DNA of 64,000 nucleotides, taken from positions 12,588,501 through 12,652,500 of the forward strand of contig OY987226.1 of assembly GCA_963920705.1 (NCBI GenBank), written 5' to 3'. Both the position numbers and the translations under genes were made by a program. Shown here one piece after another: positions 1 through 16,992 of the stretch (positions are counted from its first letter, which is position 1; each line of letters starts with the position of its first letter). The stretch is from Odiellus spinosus. Its lineage: Eukaryota > Arthropoda > Arachnida > Opiliones > Phalangiidae. The notes below the pieces were generated by a model. That model saw only the letters and a program-made list of their open reading frames with translations. It had not been told where the DNA came from and searched no databases.

Positions 1-609
1 TTGATATCTTGTTAGTTACGCGTATCTGGGCAATCATTCGAGAAGGGTTTTGCTCGTTAATGGCCAGATATCAAAACTCCCCACGGATCGATGTTAAGCT
101 TAATTTCCTTGCGAGTTAAAAATTTTAACGTAATATTTGTTTGTAAATGTTTTCGAGTGAATTAGGCCGTGCCACTGCTATTAAGGACCCAAATATGGGC
201 CTAAATAGCCTATTGATAGTAAATGATTATTTAAATTGTAAATATTGCCTAATTTGGTCCAATTTTGGCCTCAATATAGCCGCCTGAATGTTCTACACTA
301 TTTAGACCTTTAATAAATAGTTTCGACCACGTAGTTTGATAAGGTATCGATAGAAAAGCAGTTATTGTAAGGCAAAATTTTCTTTTTAACATCTCTTCCT
401 TAATTTTGATCTAACTCGACCCTCGCCATCCTAATTTAGCCAAGACTATCGCGACTACCAATCTGGCCACGATTAATCCACCGCCAAAACCCGCGAATAC
501 CAAAGCCCTGAATAAAGCCAATATTTTGGGAATTTGTAGTACGTTTATCCCAAGAATTTGATCTTTAATAACTATAAATATTAAAAGACTAACAGTAGTT
601 TTTTCGTAG
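1..609. other. 5' flanking intron sequence of TAF1
   Basis: This stretch precedes the first recognisable TAF1 exon, which opens after the acceptor at 608-609. The incoming codon is split, so upstream TAF1 exons must lie before the window. A 45-codon open stretch on the plus strand around 421-558 is unusually rich in Asn, Pro, Lys and Ala but matches no part of TAF1 and has no convincing splice sites. I see no exon here that I can support. Confidence 0.6.
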
Positions 610-8360
<7,751 letters not shown>

Positions 8361-8664
8361 ATAGTTTTTTCTCTCTGCTTATGTACATACTTATTTGTAA
8401 ATATCTTCAGTTTGAAGTCTCTTCAATCAATCCTGTATTTTGGAGCAAAAATCATAATCACAGTTGTAAATTTAATTTAAATGGTAACTATCATGAGTGA
8501 ATCGTATACGCTCCCTAGGGAGCGTATATGATTCACTCATGTATCTACAGTATATATATTTTTTATTGTATTTTTTAATAGGAATTTTAAATTGAATTTC
8601 AGGGTGTGCCAGGAGGGCAAATTTACTTAGTGATTCAAAAAGAATTGTTTTTGCAAAGAATAAA
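8361..8664 (+). other. TAF1: TAF1 3' untranslated region with poly(A) signal
   Basis: An AT-rich stretch directly after the TAF1 stop. The first canonical AATAAA downstream is at 8659-8664, which would give a 3' UTR of roughly 320 bases. It contains the inverted repeat at 8492-8541. The end position is inferred. Confidence 0.5.
8492..8541. repeat. 50-bp palindrome in the TAF1 3' UTR
   Basis: Two 25-bp arms meet at CTCCCTAGGGAG with no loop and differ at only one position. In RNA it would form a near-perfect stem ~130 bases after the stop codon. It may be a remnant foldback element or a structured UTR element. Confidence 0.75.
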
Positions 8665-9189
8665 GCTTTAATATTGGTATAAATATTTGTTTTTCAATTT
8701 CAAATATAGCATATTTTCATAAGAATCCAAACTAGTGATTTCCTTTCTCTGGGACCCAATTAGCTTCTTGGGTGACGCAGAGGGTTGAGGGCAGTTTGGA
8801 ATAAGATTTTCTTAGGACCAGTGATCCCTTATGTCTTCAATTATCAAACTTGTCCTTGGGCCCAGTGACCAGGCCTTTTATTTTTATTTTTCTACTGGTA
8901 AATGGTAGACCCATTTTACTTGCAGGAAACCTAGCAATTTCTAAGAATACCCCCCTCCCGCTACAATTTTTATTTTGGAGTAATGATTTATCTTTCTGAA
9001 ATAAAAAGATTGTATTTCAAATTTTTTTATGCTCAAATATATAAGATAAGGATTCATGAAAAAAATGGCTGAAGCTCAATAGAAGAACTGAAGATCGCAG
9101 TCAAATTATCAATCTGCCAAATAGTAGAAATTAAAATTTAAAATAACCGCGCTAGAGATGACAAGGGTGACAGAGGGGTCACATCATAC
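8665..9189. other. Intergenic, TAF1 to MPPE1
   Basis: No open frame, RNA gene or clear repeat is visible between the presumed TAF1 poly(A) site and the foldback element before MPPE1. Confidence 0.5.
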
Positions 9190-9540
9190 AGGAGGCGCAG
9201 GAAGTTGCAGGCTGCAACTTCCTGCGCCTCCTGCAGCTAAGCAGCAGCAAGGAGGATTAGACAAGGAGAGGAAATGTGGGGCTGCGTTGAGTTAGAGAGA
9301 GAAGAGCCAACCTCCCACTCGGGTGGAAAGGGGGGATAGGAAATTCTCGAGGTAAACTGTTGTCACGTGGTCGCTAGCTAGCGCGTCTCATAAAGGATTC
9401 GTTTTACTCACGCGACAACATTTTACCACGAAACGTCTCTACCCCCGTTCTCCCAGAGTGGGAGTTTAGGCCGACGCAGTAGGAACCGCGCCGTCCCCAC
9501 ATTTCTTCTCCTTGTCTAATCCTCCTTGGCAGCAGCTTGC
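9190..9540. repeat. Foldback element at the MPPE1 promoter
   Basis: Nested inverted repeats. A perfect 21-bp-arm palindrome (9190-9232, one-base centre) is followed by a left arm from about 9241 (AAGGAGGATTAGACAAGGAG, CTCCCACTC, GGTAAACTGTTGTC), which pairs with a right arm ending about 9538 (GACAACATTTTACC, GAGTGGGAG, CTCCTTGTCTAATCCTCCTT). The whole ~350 bp is an imperfect foldback, GC-rich relative to its surroundings. Non-autonomous; no transposase. Confidence 0.8.
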
Positions 9541-9829
9541 TGTTTTCGGCTTTTCGCCACGATTCGTTTCGTCTTGCCATCGGTATGTTTTGTTGTATTT
9601 TCCTTAAGAAAATGAGTTTATTTTACAATAATATAAAATAACTATGGATATCGAGGAAAAAAGGTTTATATTCACATTTTGAGTTGTTTTAAAATTAAAA
9701 TCGATATACATAATTATAAATTTTAGGTTTTAGCCAAGGCTTACGGTAGTAAAGTTCTCCAGAAATCTTCAAATCCCAGGCCCAGCTTTCTCAGTTTCGG
9801 TTCCAGCAGCAAGGGCCACTTCAAAATAT
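9541..9829 (+). promoter_or_regulatory. MPPE1: Probable MPPE1 5' UTR and promoter-proximal region
   Basis: A donor-like CATCG|GTATGT at 9582/9583 and an acceptor TTTTAG ending at 9733 suggest a non-coding first exon ending near 9582 and a 5' UTR continuing from 9734 to the start codon. An in-frame TAG at 9731-9733 closes the frame upstream. No convincing TATA box was found, and the transcription start would sit in or beside the GC-rich foldback. Inference from splice motifs only. Confidence 0.4.
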
Positions 9830-9916
9830 ATGGCCCTTATGATGAATTTATATTCGTTTCTTCATTTCCTTCTTAAATTGTCATGCCTTTTTGGAGGACT
9901 ATTACTAGTGTGTGAA
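9830..9916 (+). CDS. MPPE1: MPPE1 exon, start codon and membrane anchor
   Basis: Three in-frame ATGs occur (9830, 9839, 9842). The exon encodes a hydrophobic run (FLHFLLKLSCLFGGLLLVCE) aligning with the N-terminal transmembrane helix of MPPE1, and ends in phase 0 at donor GTGAGT. Confidence 0.8.
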
Positions 9917-12900
9917 GTGAGTATAGAACTATGGTTAAAGGTATTGCCTGGATGGCTATTCAGCTTTTACTAAGGAGATCGTTGACCTTCTTGTTAATGT
10001 GTTGAAGGTTGGCATATACTACGTAGTTTTGATACAGTGTTACTGGCCGCAAATGGATCACGAGCCTCACGTTAAACCATTGAAGGTCATGCTTTTAGCC
10101 GATACACATTTACTCGGCCCTAGAAATGGGCATTGGTTTGATAAACTTCGAAGGCAAGTTAGCTCCCCCTTTTAAAAAACGATGGTTAAGTTTTTCTCTA
10201 TTTTATTAGAGAATGGCAAATGTATAGAGCTTTTCAGACGACCATGTTATTACACAACCCGGAAGTCGTATTCTTTTTAGGTAGCATTTAAACTACACGT
10301 AGATGCGAGAATTTTTAACGAAAGGAGAACTGAAAAATTTCAATCTTTGAAACAAAATATTAGGTGACATTTTTGACGAAGGTCTTTGGAGTAATGAAAA
10401 AGAGTTTACCGCTTACGTTAAGCGTTTTCGTAGCCTTTTTTACGTCCCTGAGAAAAGTAAATCTCATGTTGTGGTTGGAAATCACGATATAGGATTTCAT
10501 TATTGGTAATTATTTTTTTTTGTAAATTGAGGTGGATGTACGTAACTTTATGTACGGCTGAGTATTAGTGTGTTGGTATGGCCCCGTCTTCCCTATTGTG
10601 GTGTTGAATATGCGCATCACGTATACCTCTGCATTATGCTCCCAACTTTCCTCTGGGTATCCGAGTGATTGTCTGTTAAGGAAACTATGAGTTGATTATA
10701 AAATCATTCGTTGATTAGGAATACCAAAATTCATTAGCTTCTTGTTAAACCTAACCTTACTTAGCAGTGCCTATCCCTTAGATTCAAGCTTCTTGTTAAG
10801 CCTGGTTCTGATATTCAAGCATCTTGCTAAGCCTACCCTTTATCCCAGTTTTAAGCTTCTAGCTAATTCCTACCTTAAGATTCAAGCTTCTCATTAAGCT
10901 TAACCCGAGAGTGATATGGCATTCCACTGGACCACTTTTGACTTGAGTGTTCACTGAAAACCTAGTTGGTCCCTCCTTCCCTCGCTTGCTATAGAGCTTC
11001 TAGAGGTGGGACGTAACATTTTAAAAAGATTGAATCCCCAATCTAAGTTCTCTCAATCAGTAGCTCTCTCGAGAAAGACAGAGAAAAAAATTGCCTCGTG
11101 ATTGCTTGATTTTTATTAGTGAAATACAATCTTGCCCAGTGAATTTTCTTGCCTAGAGCACACAGTGGAAGTCACCATAAGCCTAACCCCAAATTCAAGC
11201 TTATTTGCAATGCTAAGCCAAATTTCATTTTCAGCTCATAATTTCCTTTTAGGTTCGAAGAACGCTTAATTGTTCATTGCACTATGGTATGAAGTAGGAT
11301 AAGATATATAACAATAAACATAAACACGCTATATGTTGATCATATTAATACCCAATAATTTCCAGTCTTTTTAATGCAAAAATCTTCTTTTGTTTTTTTT
11401 ATTTTATTAGGATCAGGAAAACCCTGATTGATCGCTTTGAAAATGCATTTAATACAAGCTCGGCAGAGCTACTAAATATCAGAGGCAATTTATTTGTTAC
11501 CATCAATAGCATGGCTATGGAACAAGATGGTTGCGAATTCTGCAAAGATGCTGAAGAAAAATTGGAGAAAATCTCCACTATTCTAAAATGCTCGAAAGAT
11601 TCTAGTCTTAAAACCTGTCAAACGTACAAATCTCGCATTCCTCCGAATTACAGCAAACCAATACTCTTACAGGTAAAATTTGATAAGGCCTGAATCGAGT
11701 GAGGTTTAATGCCTACTTTAAAATTATGCTTAACACTCTTGGCTATCGTTTCAATTTCCTAGCATTTTCCCTTGTATCGATCTTCTGACGAATCTTGTAT
11801 CGAACCAGATTCTGCACCTCCTGAAATAATAAGCGAAGCATTCAGAGAAAAATGGCATTGTTTATCTCAAAGCGCAACGGAAAAATTATTGAATTTATTA
11901 GAGCCACGTTTGACATTTTCGGGACACACTCATCATGGATGCTACAAAGTTCACAAGAGCGACATACCCGAATGGACTATCGCTTCGTTTAGCTGGAGGA
12001 ATAAGCAGGAACCTAGCTTCATTTTGGTGAGTCTCAAAAGTTTTCTAACCATTTGACCCCTCATCTCATCTTTCAACCACCTTTTGAAAGCGATTTAAAG
12101 CGTAGTTTGTAATAATTTATTTTGCGCTATTGCGACTTAGAATTTACTTTTTGCACATGGATGCGGTTTGCTGGCATGATTTAAAATTTTAAATGTGCTT
12201 TGTATATTAGTAATAAGCAAGGTAAAGATGGGTCTTATATGATAAATTCACGTTGCTTGCTTTAAAATGTTATATTTTGTGTTGAACTTGATACTCATGC
12301 TTTTGTAAGAGTAGTTATGGTTTAAAATTAGTTTTTCACTTTGGTTTTAATTTATGGTAGTGTTGGGCCAAAACGTATATAAGGGGGGTTTTACCGATAC
12401 TGATATTTTCCAACTTGTTTTCGCGCCAAAACCCCATACGATGAGAGCGCGCGATGACGTCACAACTAAAATAACCAATGATGACAGCTCACAGTTTCGG
12501 TTGAAGTTTAGAAAGATTACACTAAGAAAGCTGAGTTGCATTTTAAAGTTAATAAGGATGATAATTATAAAGCAGTATCTTCATTATGTTATTAAGTAGT
12601 TAAGAAGCCTCATAAATTAGTTATAAATGAACAATTTAAGAAGACATGTTTAAAAGACATTACACACTGGCTATCTTTATATCTGAATGTGAAACTCTGG
12701 ACTACAGATCTAGCTGCTTGGTTAGCGACAATTATGTGGTAGGATTATGCTTTAATTTCATATCACAACTTGGATAATATAATTACTGGTTTAAAAAGTA
12801 AGTAAATTTTTAAGATACTTTAAAGTTATTACAAAATTCACCTAATTTTGTGAAGTAAAATATAAGGGTGGGTGCGTTTGTAACATCTAACTTGTACTAA

Positions 12901-13406
12901 GCAACCCAAGACTTGATTAATTTAAGTCATCTAACATTTAATATTGGTTAAAATATCAGTATTGGTTTTATTCCAACTTCGGATATTGGTATCGGAACGG
13001 TTAAATAACGATATCGGCCATCACTAATTTAGTATGGCTTTTTTAAACTAACGATGCTTATCGTTAAATCTCTGTAGTCTCTTTAGGTTGTTTCATTGGT
13101 CAGGGTTTCAAATAAGTGCACTTCGTTGCAAATATGAAGTTTATAGACTAGTTCGTATTTGGTTTAAATAGATTTAGAAAGATTGAACGTTGCCATACGT
13201 ATTCGCTTATTTGTCGTTCATTGAGCCTAAGATGCTTACGCATAACTAAGCCTTTTTTTTTCCAATTTGGTGTTCCAACCGTTTATTTGGGTTTTCCTTA
13301 AGGTGGCATTAAACGTAGCACCCAAGCGTATGTTATTCCATTGGCAAAAGTCACGATTATAGTCTTTGCACTTGGCCTTGTTAATTTGATCTGTAGCATC
13401 CTTTGA
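9830..13406 (+). CDS. MPPE1: MPPE1/PGAP5 metallophosphoesterase (GPI-anchor remodelling)
   Basis: Mn-dependent phosphoesterase. In mammals this family (PGAP5) removes the side-chain ethanolamine phosphate from the second mannose of GPI anchors at ER exit sites. Exons: 9830-9916, 10008-10153, 10210-10280, 10364-10505, 11411-11672, 11763-12026 (or to 12030) and probably 13303-13406, about 359 residues (human MPPE1 is 396). An N-terminal membrane helix (LLLVCEVGIYYVVLIQ) precedes the catalytic fold: metal motifs LADTHLLG, LGDIFDEG, GNHDIGFHY, HFPLYR and SGHTHHG, plus WFDKLRREWQM, NSMAMEQDGC and SFSWRNKQEPSFIL. Start chosen at the first in-frame ATG (9830); ATGs at 9839 and 9842 are alternatives. 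Same strand as TAF1, 1.5 kb downstream. The C-terminal exon is uncertain. Confidence 0.9.
10008..10153 (+). CDS. MPPE1: MPPE1 exon, first metal motif
   Basis: A 146-bp exon, phase 0 in, phase 2 out. It encodes YYVVLIQCYWPQ, KVMLLADTHLLG (the D-x-H metal motif) and GHWFDKLRR. The 3' boundary is AAG|GCAAGT, a consensus GC donor. No GT donor at this junction keeps the conserved RREWQM in frame. Confidence 0.88.
10154..10209 (+). other. MPPE1: GC-AG intron of MPPE1
   Basis: A 56-bp intron starting GCAAGT and ending TTATTAG. The exon context AAG|GCAAGT is the typical compensating consensus of GC-AG introns, and the flanking protein LRR/EWQMYRAF is only in frame with this splice. Confidence 0.8.
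10210..10280 (+). CDS. MPPE1: MPPE1 exon
   Basis: A 71-bp exon, phase 2 in, phase 1 out, donor GTAGCA. It encodes EWQMYRAFQTTMLLHNPEVV and the start of the LGDIFDEG metal motif. Confidence 0.88.
10364..10505 (+). CDS. MPPE1: MPPE1 exon, GDIFDEG and GNHD motifs
   Basis: A 142-bp exon, phase 1 in, phase 2 out, donor GTAATT. It encodes GDIFDEGLW and VVGNHDIGFHY, two metal-coordinating motifs of calcineurin-like phosphoesterases. Confidence 0.93.
10506..11410. repeat. MPPE1 intron with degenerate AAGCTTCTTGTTAAGCC repeats
   Basis: A 905-bp intron. From about 10735 to 10905, and once more near 11200, the words ATTCAAGCTTCTTGTTAAGCC and variants recur about every 30-40 bp in degenerate form. The rest shows no recognisable feature. 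Confidence 0.55.
11411..11672 (+). CDS. MPPE1: MPPE1 exon
   Basis: A 262-bp exon completing a split Trp codon, phase 0 out, acceptor TTATTAG and donor GTAAAA. It encodes RFENAF, NLFVTINSMAMEQDGCEFC (human VMVNSVALNGDGCGIC) and the strand leading to KPILLQ before the HFPLYR motif. Confidence 0.9.
11763..12026 (+). CDS. MPPE1: MPPE1 exon, GHTHHG motif
   Basis: A 264-bp exon in phase 0. It encodes HFPLYRSSDESC, EPRLTFSGHTHHGCYKVH (metal motif GHTH) and ASFSWRNKQEPSFIL. The strong donor is GTGAGT at 12027. A weaker GTCTCA donor at 12031 would instead put the 13303 exon in its membrane-helix frame. Confidence 0.9.
12358..13026. mobile_element. Possible non-autonomous DNA transposon in an MPPE1 intron
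   Basis: The intron segment begins TAGTGTTGGGCC and ends with CGGCCATCACTA, an imperfect ~12-bp terminal inverted repeat, with further inverted GATACTGATATTTT / AAAATATCAGTATT subterminal words (near 12395 and 12955). No transposase frame. It contains a perfect CRE palindrome TGACGTCA at 12455-12462. The termini recall hAT-like ends, but no target duplication was found. Confidence 0.4.
13303..13406 (+). CDS. MPPE1: Tentative MPPE1 last exon, C-terminal membrane helix
   Basis: After the acceptor CCTTAAG a frame reads GIKRSTQAYVIPLAKVTIIV followed by FALGLVNLICSIL and stop. This is a hydrophobic helix where MPPE1 has its second transmembrane segment. It is phase-compatible only if the previous exon uses the weak donor at 12031. 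With the strong donor at 12027 the tail would instead be 19 non-hydrophobic residues. A missed exon in between would also resolve the conflict. Confidence 0.4.
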
Positions 13407-13874
13407 TTTCGATTATTTGTTGTTGGATGTTGGTGGGCATGTGGAATCATTTTCCCCATTACTTCATGGTACCCTTCTCCAGTAAAGGGAATCTCAAACA
13501 ATGAAGGCCGTTTGTTTTTAGGCCTCTATAACTCCCAAGAGGTACGCTCTCTACAAGTGCTACATGCCGAGAGAAACGACAGTCTATTTTTTATATTCCG
13601 TTGGTAGTCTATGCATCTTTTTGTGGCTCTTCTTTACTAGAAGAAAATTCACGTATCGAAGCCTCAAAGATAATAGATGATACTGACGAACATTCCAATA
13701 ATTAAGGAGACGTTCCTAGATTCGTGCCTTAGCTGTTTCCGTTTTCGAAAGAGACCGTTGCTTTTGTACGATAGTTTCTTTTCTAATATTTATCGGAAAA
13801 TTCTAAGAATTTGTTAGGGTATTAAAACTACATGTATTCTGGTTAACCATCCCCTCCCCGTTGTTGTCAATAAA
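13407..13874 (+). other. MPPE1: Probable MPPE1 3' UTR with poly(A) signal
   Basis: No frame is visible after the tentative stop. A canonical AATAAA lies at 13869-13874. Extent inferred from that signal. Confidence 0.4.
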
Positions 13875-14759
13875 TGATTGTTATTATTGGGAAATTTTAT
13901 ACCTCCAATTTTCCCATGCTACTTTGAAAAGTTTATAATCTTGAAAAGTATAAATTATAATAATTCTCTGTCTGTACGTGGGGAACATGTAAAGTTAGAT
14001 ACACTCTTTTAAATTCATCGCAAACTCTGCTTGAGTTTTTATTTCAAAAACTCCCGCCACGAGTTTTTTTTTTTTTTGAAAAAAACTTGAACTAGATTTT
14101 TTTTTATTGGAGTTAACCATTTCACAAGACCCAAGTCAAACTCTTCAGGGCTTAACTTAGAGATAGAATGATGTTAAACCCTCCAGTACTTCGTAAATTC
14201 GGAATTTAATACTGTAAAACAGTTTATCCATATATATTCGGAAGTAAATCTCCCTTACAAAGTTAACTAGTATCTAATTCCCTGGAAAATAAACGATTCC
14301 AGGTAAAACCCATTTAGCAGTTTTCGCTCCAGGAAGGAGACGGAAACAATTTAGTAAAATAGGTGATTTTTAGGCTGAAAATTGAGGAACTTTAGTCAGC
14401 TAGAGACGTGATATAGTATTTAACAGTACATCATCTTCCAAATAAAAATTGACAGAATTAGGCGAACAACCTCCAAACCTTTAAATTTAATGGAGGACAA
14501 CAAATCTGAGAGGGCCCCTTCCCTTTAAGATAGTAAAAAAAAAAAAAAAAATCTAAGGATAGTTTTATCAAATTTATTCAGAAAATTTTTTCTACCATTT
14601 TTAACTTTCATTACTGTCTAAAACTAGTGAAATATAATTTTACCAGAGGAATCCTATTGTTCCTGTTAAAATTTTCTCTTAATGGCTTCAGGCCATGTCC
14701 TATGCAAAAACCATTACAATGTTAGAAAAGTATATTCCATGAATTAATTTATAATAATG
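13875..14759. other. Intergenic, nothing recognised
   Basis: AT-rich sequence with a T tract near 14066-14081 and an A tract near 14535-14551. No gene, RNA or repeat unit is seen. Confidence 0.5.
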
Positions 14760-15575
14760 GAATTGCCACACTTATTTTGTATTGAAAACCTGGGAAAAGT
14801 CAGGGAAATTTAGAAATGGTCAGGAAAAACCTGGTAAAAGCCAGGGAAAATTAGGAATGGTCAGGAAAAACCTGGTAAAAGCCATTGAAATTTAGAAATG
14901 GTCAGTGATATCCTTAAAAAAGCCAGGGAAATTTAGAAATGGTCAGGGAAAACCTTGAAAAAGTCGGCGAAAATTAGAAATGGTCAGGGAAAAAGTCAGG
15001 GAAATTTAGAAATGGTCAGGGAAAACATGGAAAAAGTCAGGGAAATTTAGAAATGGTCAGGGAAAACCAGGAAAAAGTCAGGGAAATTTAGAAATGGTCA
15101 GGAAAAACCTGGAAAAAGTCGGCAATTTAGAAATGATCAGGAAAAACCTGGTTAAAGCCAGGGAATTTTAGAATTAGTCAGAAAAAACCTGGAAAAAGTT
15201 AGGGAAATTTAGAAATGGTCAGGGAAAACCTGGAAAAAGTCAGGGAAATTTAGAAATGATCAGGAAAAATCTGATTAAAACCAGGGAATTTTAGAATTAG
15301 TCGGGAAAAAGTCAGGGAAATTTAGAGATGGTCAGGGAAAACTTGGAAAAAGTCAGGGAAATTTAGAAATGCTCAGGGAAAACCTGGAAAAAGTCAAAGT
15401 AATCTAGAAATGGTCAGGGAAAACCTGGATAAAGTCCGGGAAATTTAGAAATGGTAAGGGAAAAACCGGAAAAAGTCAGGGGAATTTCGAAATGGTCAGG
15501 AAAAACCTGGAAAAAATCAGGTAAATTTAGAAATGATCAGGGAAAGCCTGGAAAGAAGTACCATATTAAATCAAT
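14760..15575 (+). repeat. Degenerate ~39-bp tandem array (AAATTTAGAAATGGTCAGGG)
   Basis: About twenty imperfect copies of a unit combining GGAAATTTAGAAATGGTCAG with GGAAAACCTGGAAAAAGTCA. Units vary from 30 to 40 bp by loss of sub-blocks. The same words form the interior of the element at 16268-16848 and decayed pieces in TAF1 intron 4255-4851, so the array probably grew from such an element. Confidence 0.85.
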
Positions 15576-15660
15576 CTACCTGGAAGTGGAAAAAGTGTTA
15601 ATTAAATAACCCTAAGGATCCCTAATCCATCAAGAAGCGCTCTTAAAAATCAAACAACAA

Positions 15661-15989
15661 CCATATTAGCAGAAGCCGATGAAACCCTTGTTTACCCCTC
15701 TCTGTATGGGTTAGTTTAAAAAAGCGCGATTCGTACGCCTCCTAACGGTAGATATTTTCGGAGCTGGAGTTCGTCGAGCGAATATCTCTAGCAGCCTTGG
15801 AGTTCGTCAAAAAAACGTCGTCTGTTTGTGGCGAGAGAGGATTTCCAATTTTGCGTAGACAGGGGGTATGAAGTAGGACCCCTCCGATCTCCTAAAATTG
15901 GAAATTTTACCCATACAGAGAGGAGCGCTATATGGAACATTAGAGTAGTAGACTTCAAAGAAGGGTTTCATCGGCTTCTGCTATTATGG
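15661..15989. mobile_element. 329-bp foldback element with CAGAAGCCGATGAAACCCTT ends
   Basis: The left end CCATATTAGCAGAAGCCGAT and the right end ATCGGCTTCTGCTATTATGG are inverted copies. An inner inverted pair CCTCTCTGTATGGGT / ACCCATACAGAGAGG follows. No coding capacity; typical of a non-autonomous foldback/MITE. Flanking target duplications are not obvious. Confidence 0.8.
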
Positions 15990-16054
15990 ACTTGTTTAGG
16001 ACTTGAAATTCTCCAAGGACTGCCTAAGCTTTATTAATCTCCCTAATTTTTTGC

Positions 16055-16992
16055 CTTTTGCATGGAAACAGCCTTTAAATTTATTTTCGGAATCACCATG
16101 CCTAAAATAAGTATTTTCAAAATGGTTTTCGGAATTTTTAGACACGTTTTTGCGCTCGTAATGTAACCTAACAGTAAAAGAATAGGTCATCGTTTGACGC
16201 ACAAGTTCTTAGACATCAAACGCCGGCCTGTTCTCTTAATTTTAAGACTGTACAAGCGCTGCTGAAGCAGGGTTGCCACAGACTTGGAAAACCTGGAAAA
16301 TCTAAAAAGTCAGGGAATTTTAAAATTGTCCAAAGGTCAGGGAAAAGTCAGGGAATTTTAAAATTGTCCAAAGGTCAGGGAAAAGTCAGGGAATTTTCAT
16401 ATTATCCAAAAATAAAATTGTGGAATATCATAGTATGGATTCGGTTAGACCAGGGAGGCTTCCATAAATTTATGTAAAATTTTTTTATATGGGATCAGAG
16501 CCTTCACAACATTTATGGAAAGTCCCTATTAAGAAAAGCAGGCTTTTTTTATGAATACTTTCTCACAGTATACTGTCTAACAGAACACCTATTTTTGGGG
16601 AGAGGTGATTCACTCAAGGAAGAGCTCCCACTCGAATCTCTAGCGACCTTGGATTTCCCATACAACACAATAAGGGATTTATATAGTCTTCAAGCGAGTT
16701 ATTGATAAATAAAAAATGTTTTACACTTGAAATTGCATATTACTACTAATTTAAAGCTTTAAATTGGTCAGGGAAAAATAGTGTAGATGGTCAGGGAAAA
16801 CCTGGAAAAGTCAGGGAATTTTGTTATGAAATGTCTGTGGCAACCCTGAATAGGCTGAAAGAATGATGGGCCCGAATTTATATATAATTTATTAAATTTA
16901 TACCAGACTTTAGAAATTAATTTAAACATAATAAAACGAATACATTTTTGGTTCAAAAGCTGATCCATTTTTAGCTCCAAGTTTCCCTTTAA
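16055..16992. mobile_element. TTAA foldback element (subfamily D) split by an insertion
   Basis: The segment 16055-16267 (GGAAACAGCCTTTAAATTTA, GGAATCACCATGCC, ACAAGCGCTGCTGAAG) and the segment 16849-16992 (GGCTGAAAGAATGATGGG ... TTTTTAGCTCC, TTTCCCTTTAA) together correspond to the intact copy at 51508-51906, with the junction falling where that copy reads GCTGTTGAAGGCTGAAAT. The intervening 581 bp is a second element. Confidence 0.7.
16268..16848. mobile_element. Nested element with CAGGGTTGCCACAGAC terminal inverted repeat
   Basis: It begins CAGGGTTGCCACAGAC and ends GTCTGTGGCAACCCTG, a perfect 16-bp inverted repeat. Inside are the AAAGGTCAGGGAAAAGTCAGG words shared with the 14760-15575 array. 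CAGGG-type ends suggest a hAT-like non-autonomous element, but I could not find a clean 8-bp target duplication. No transposase. Confidence 0.75.
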
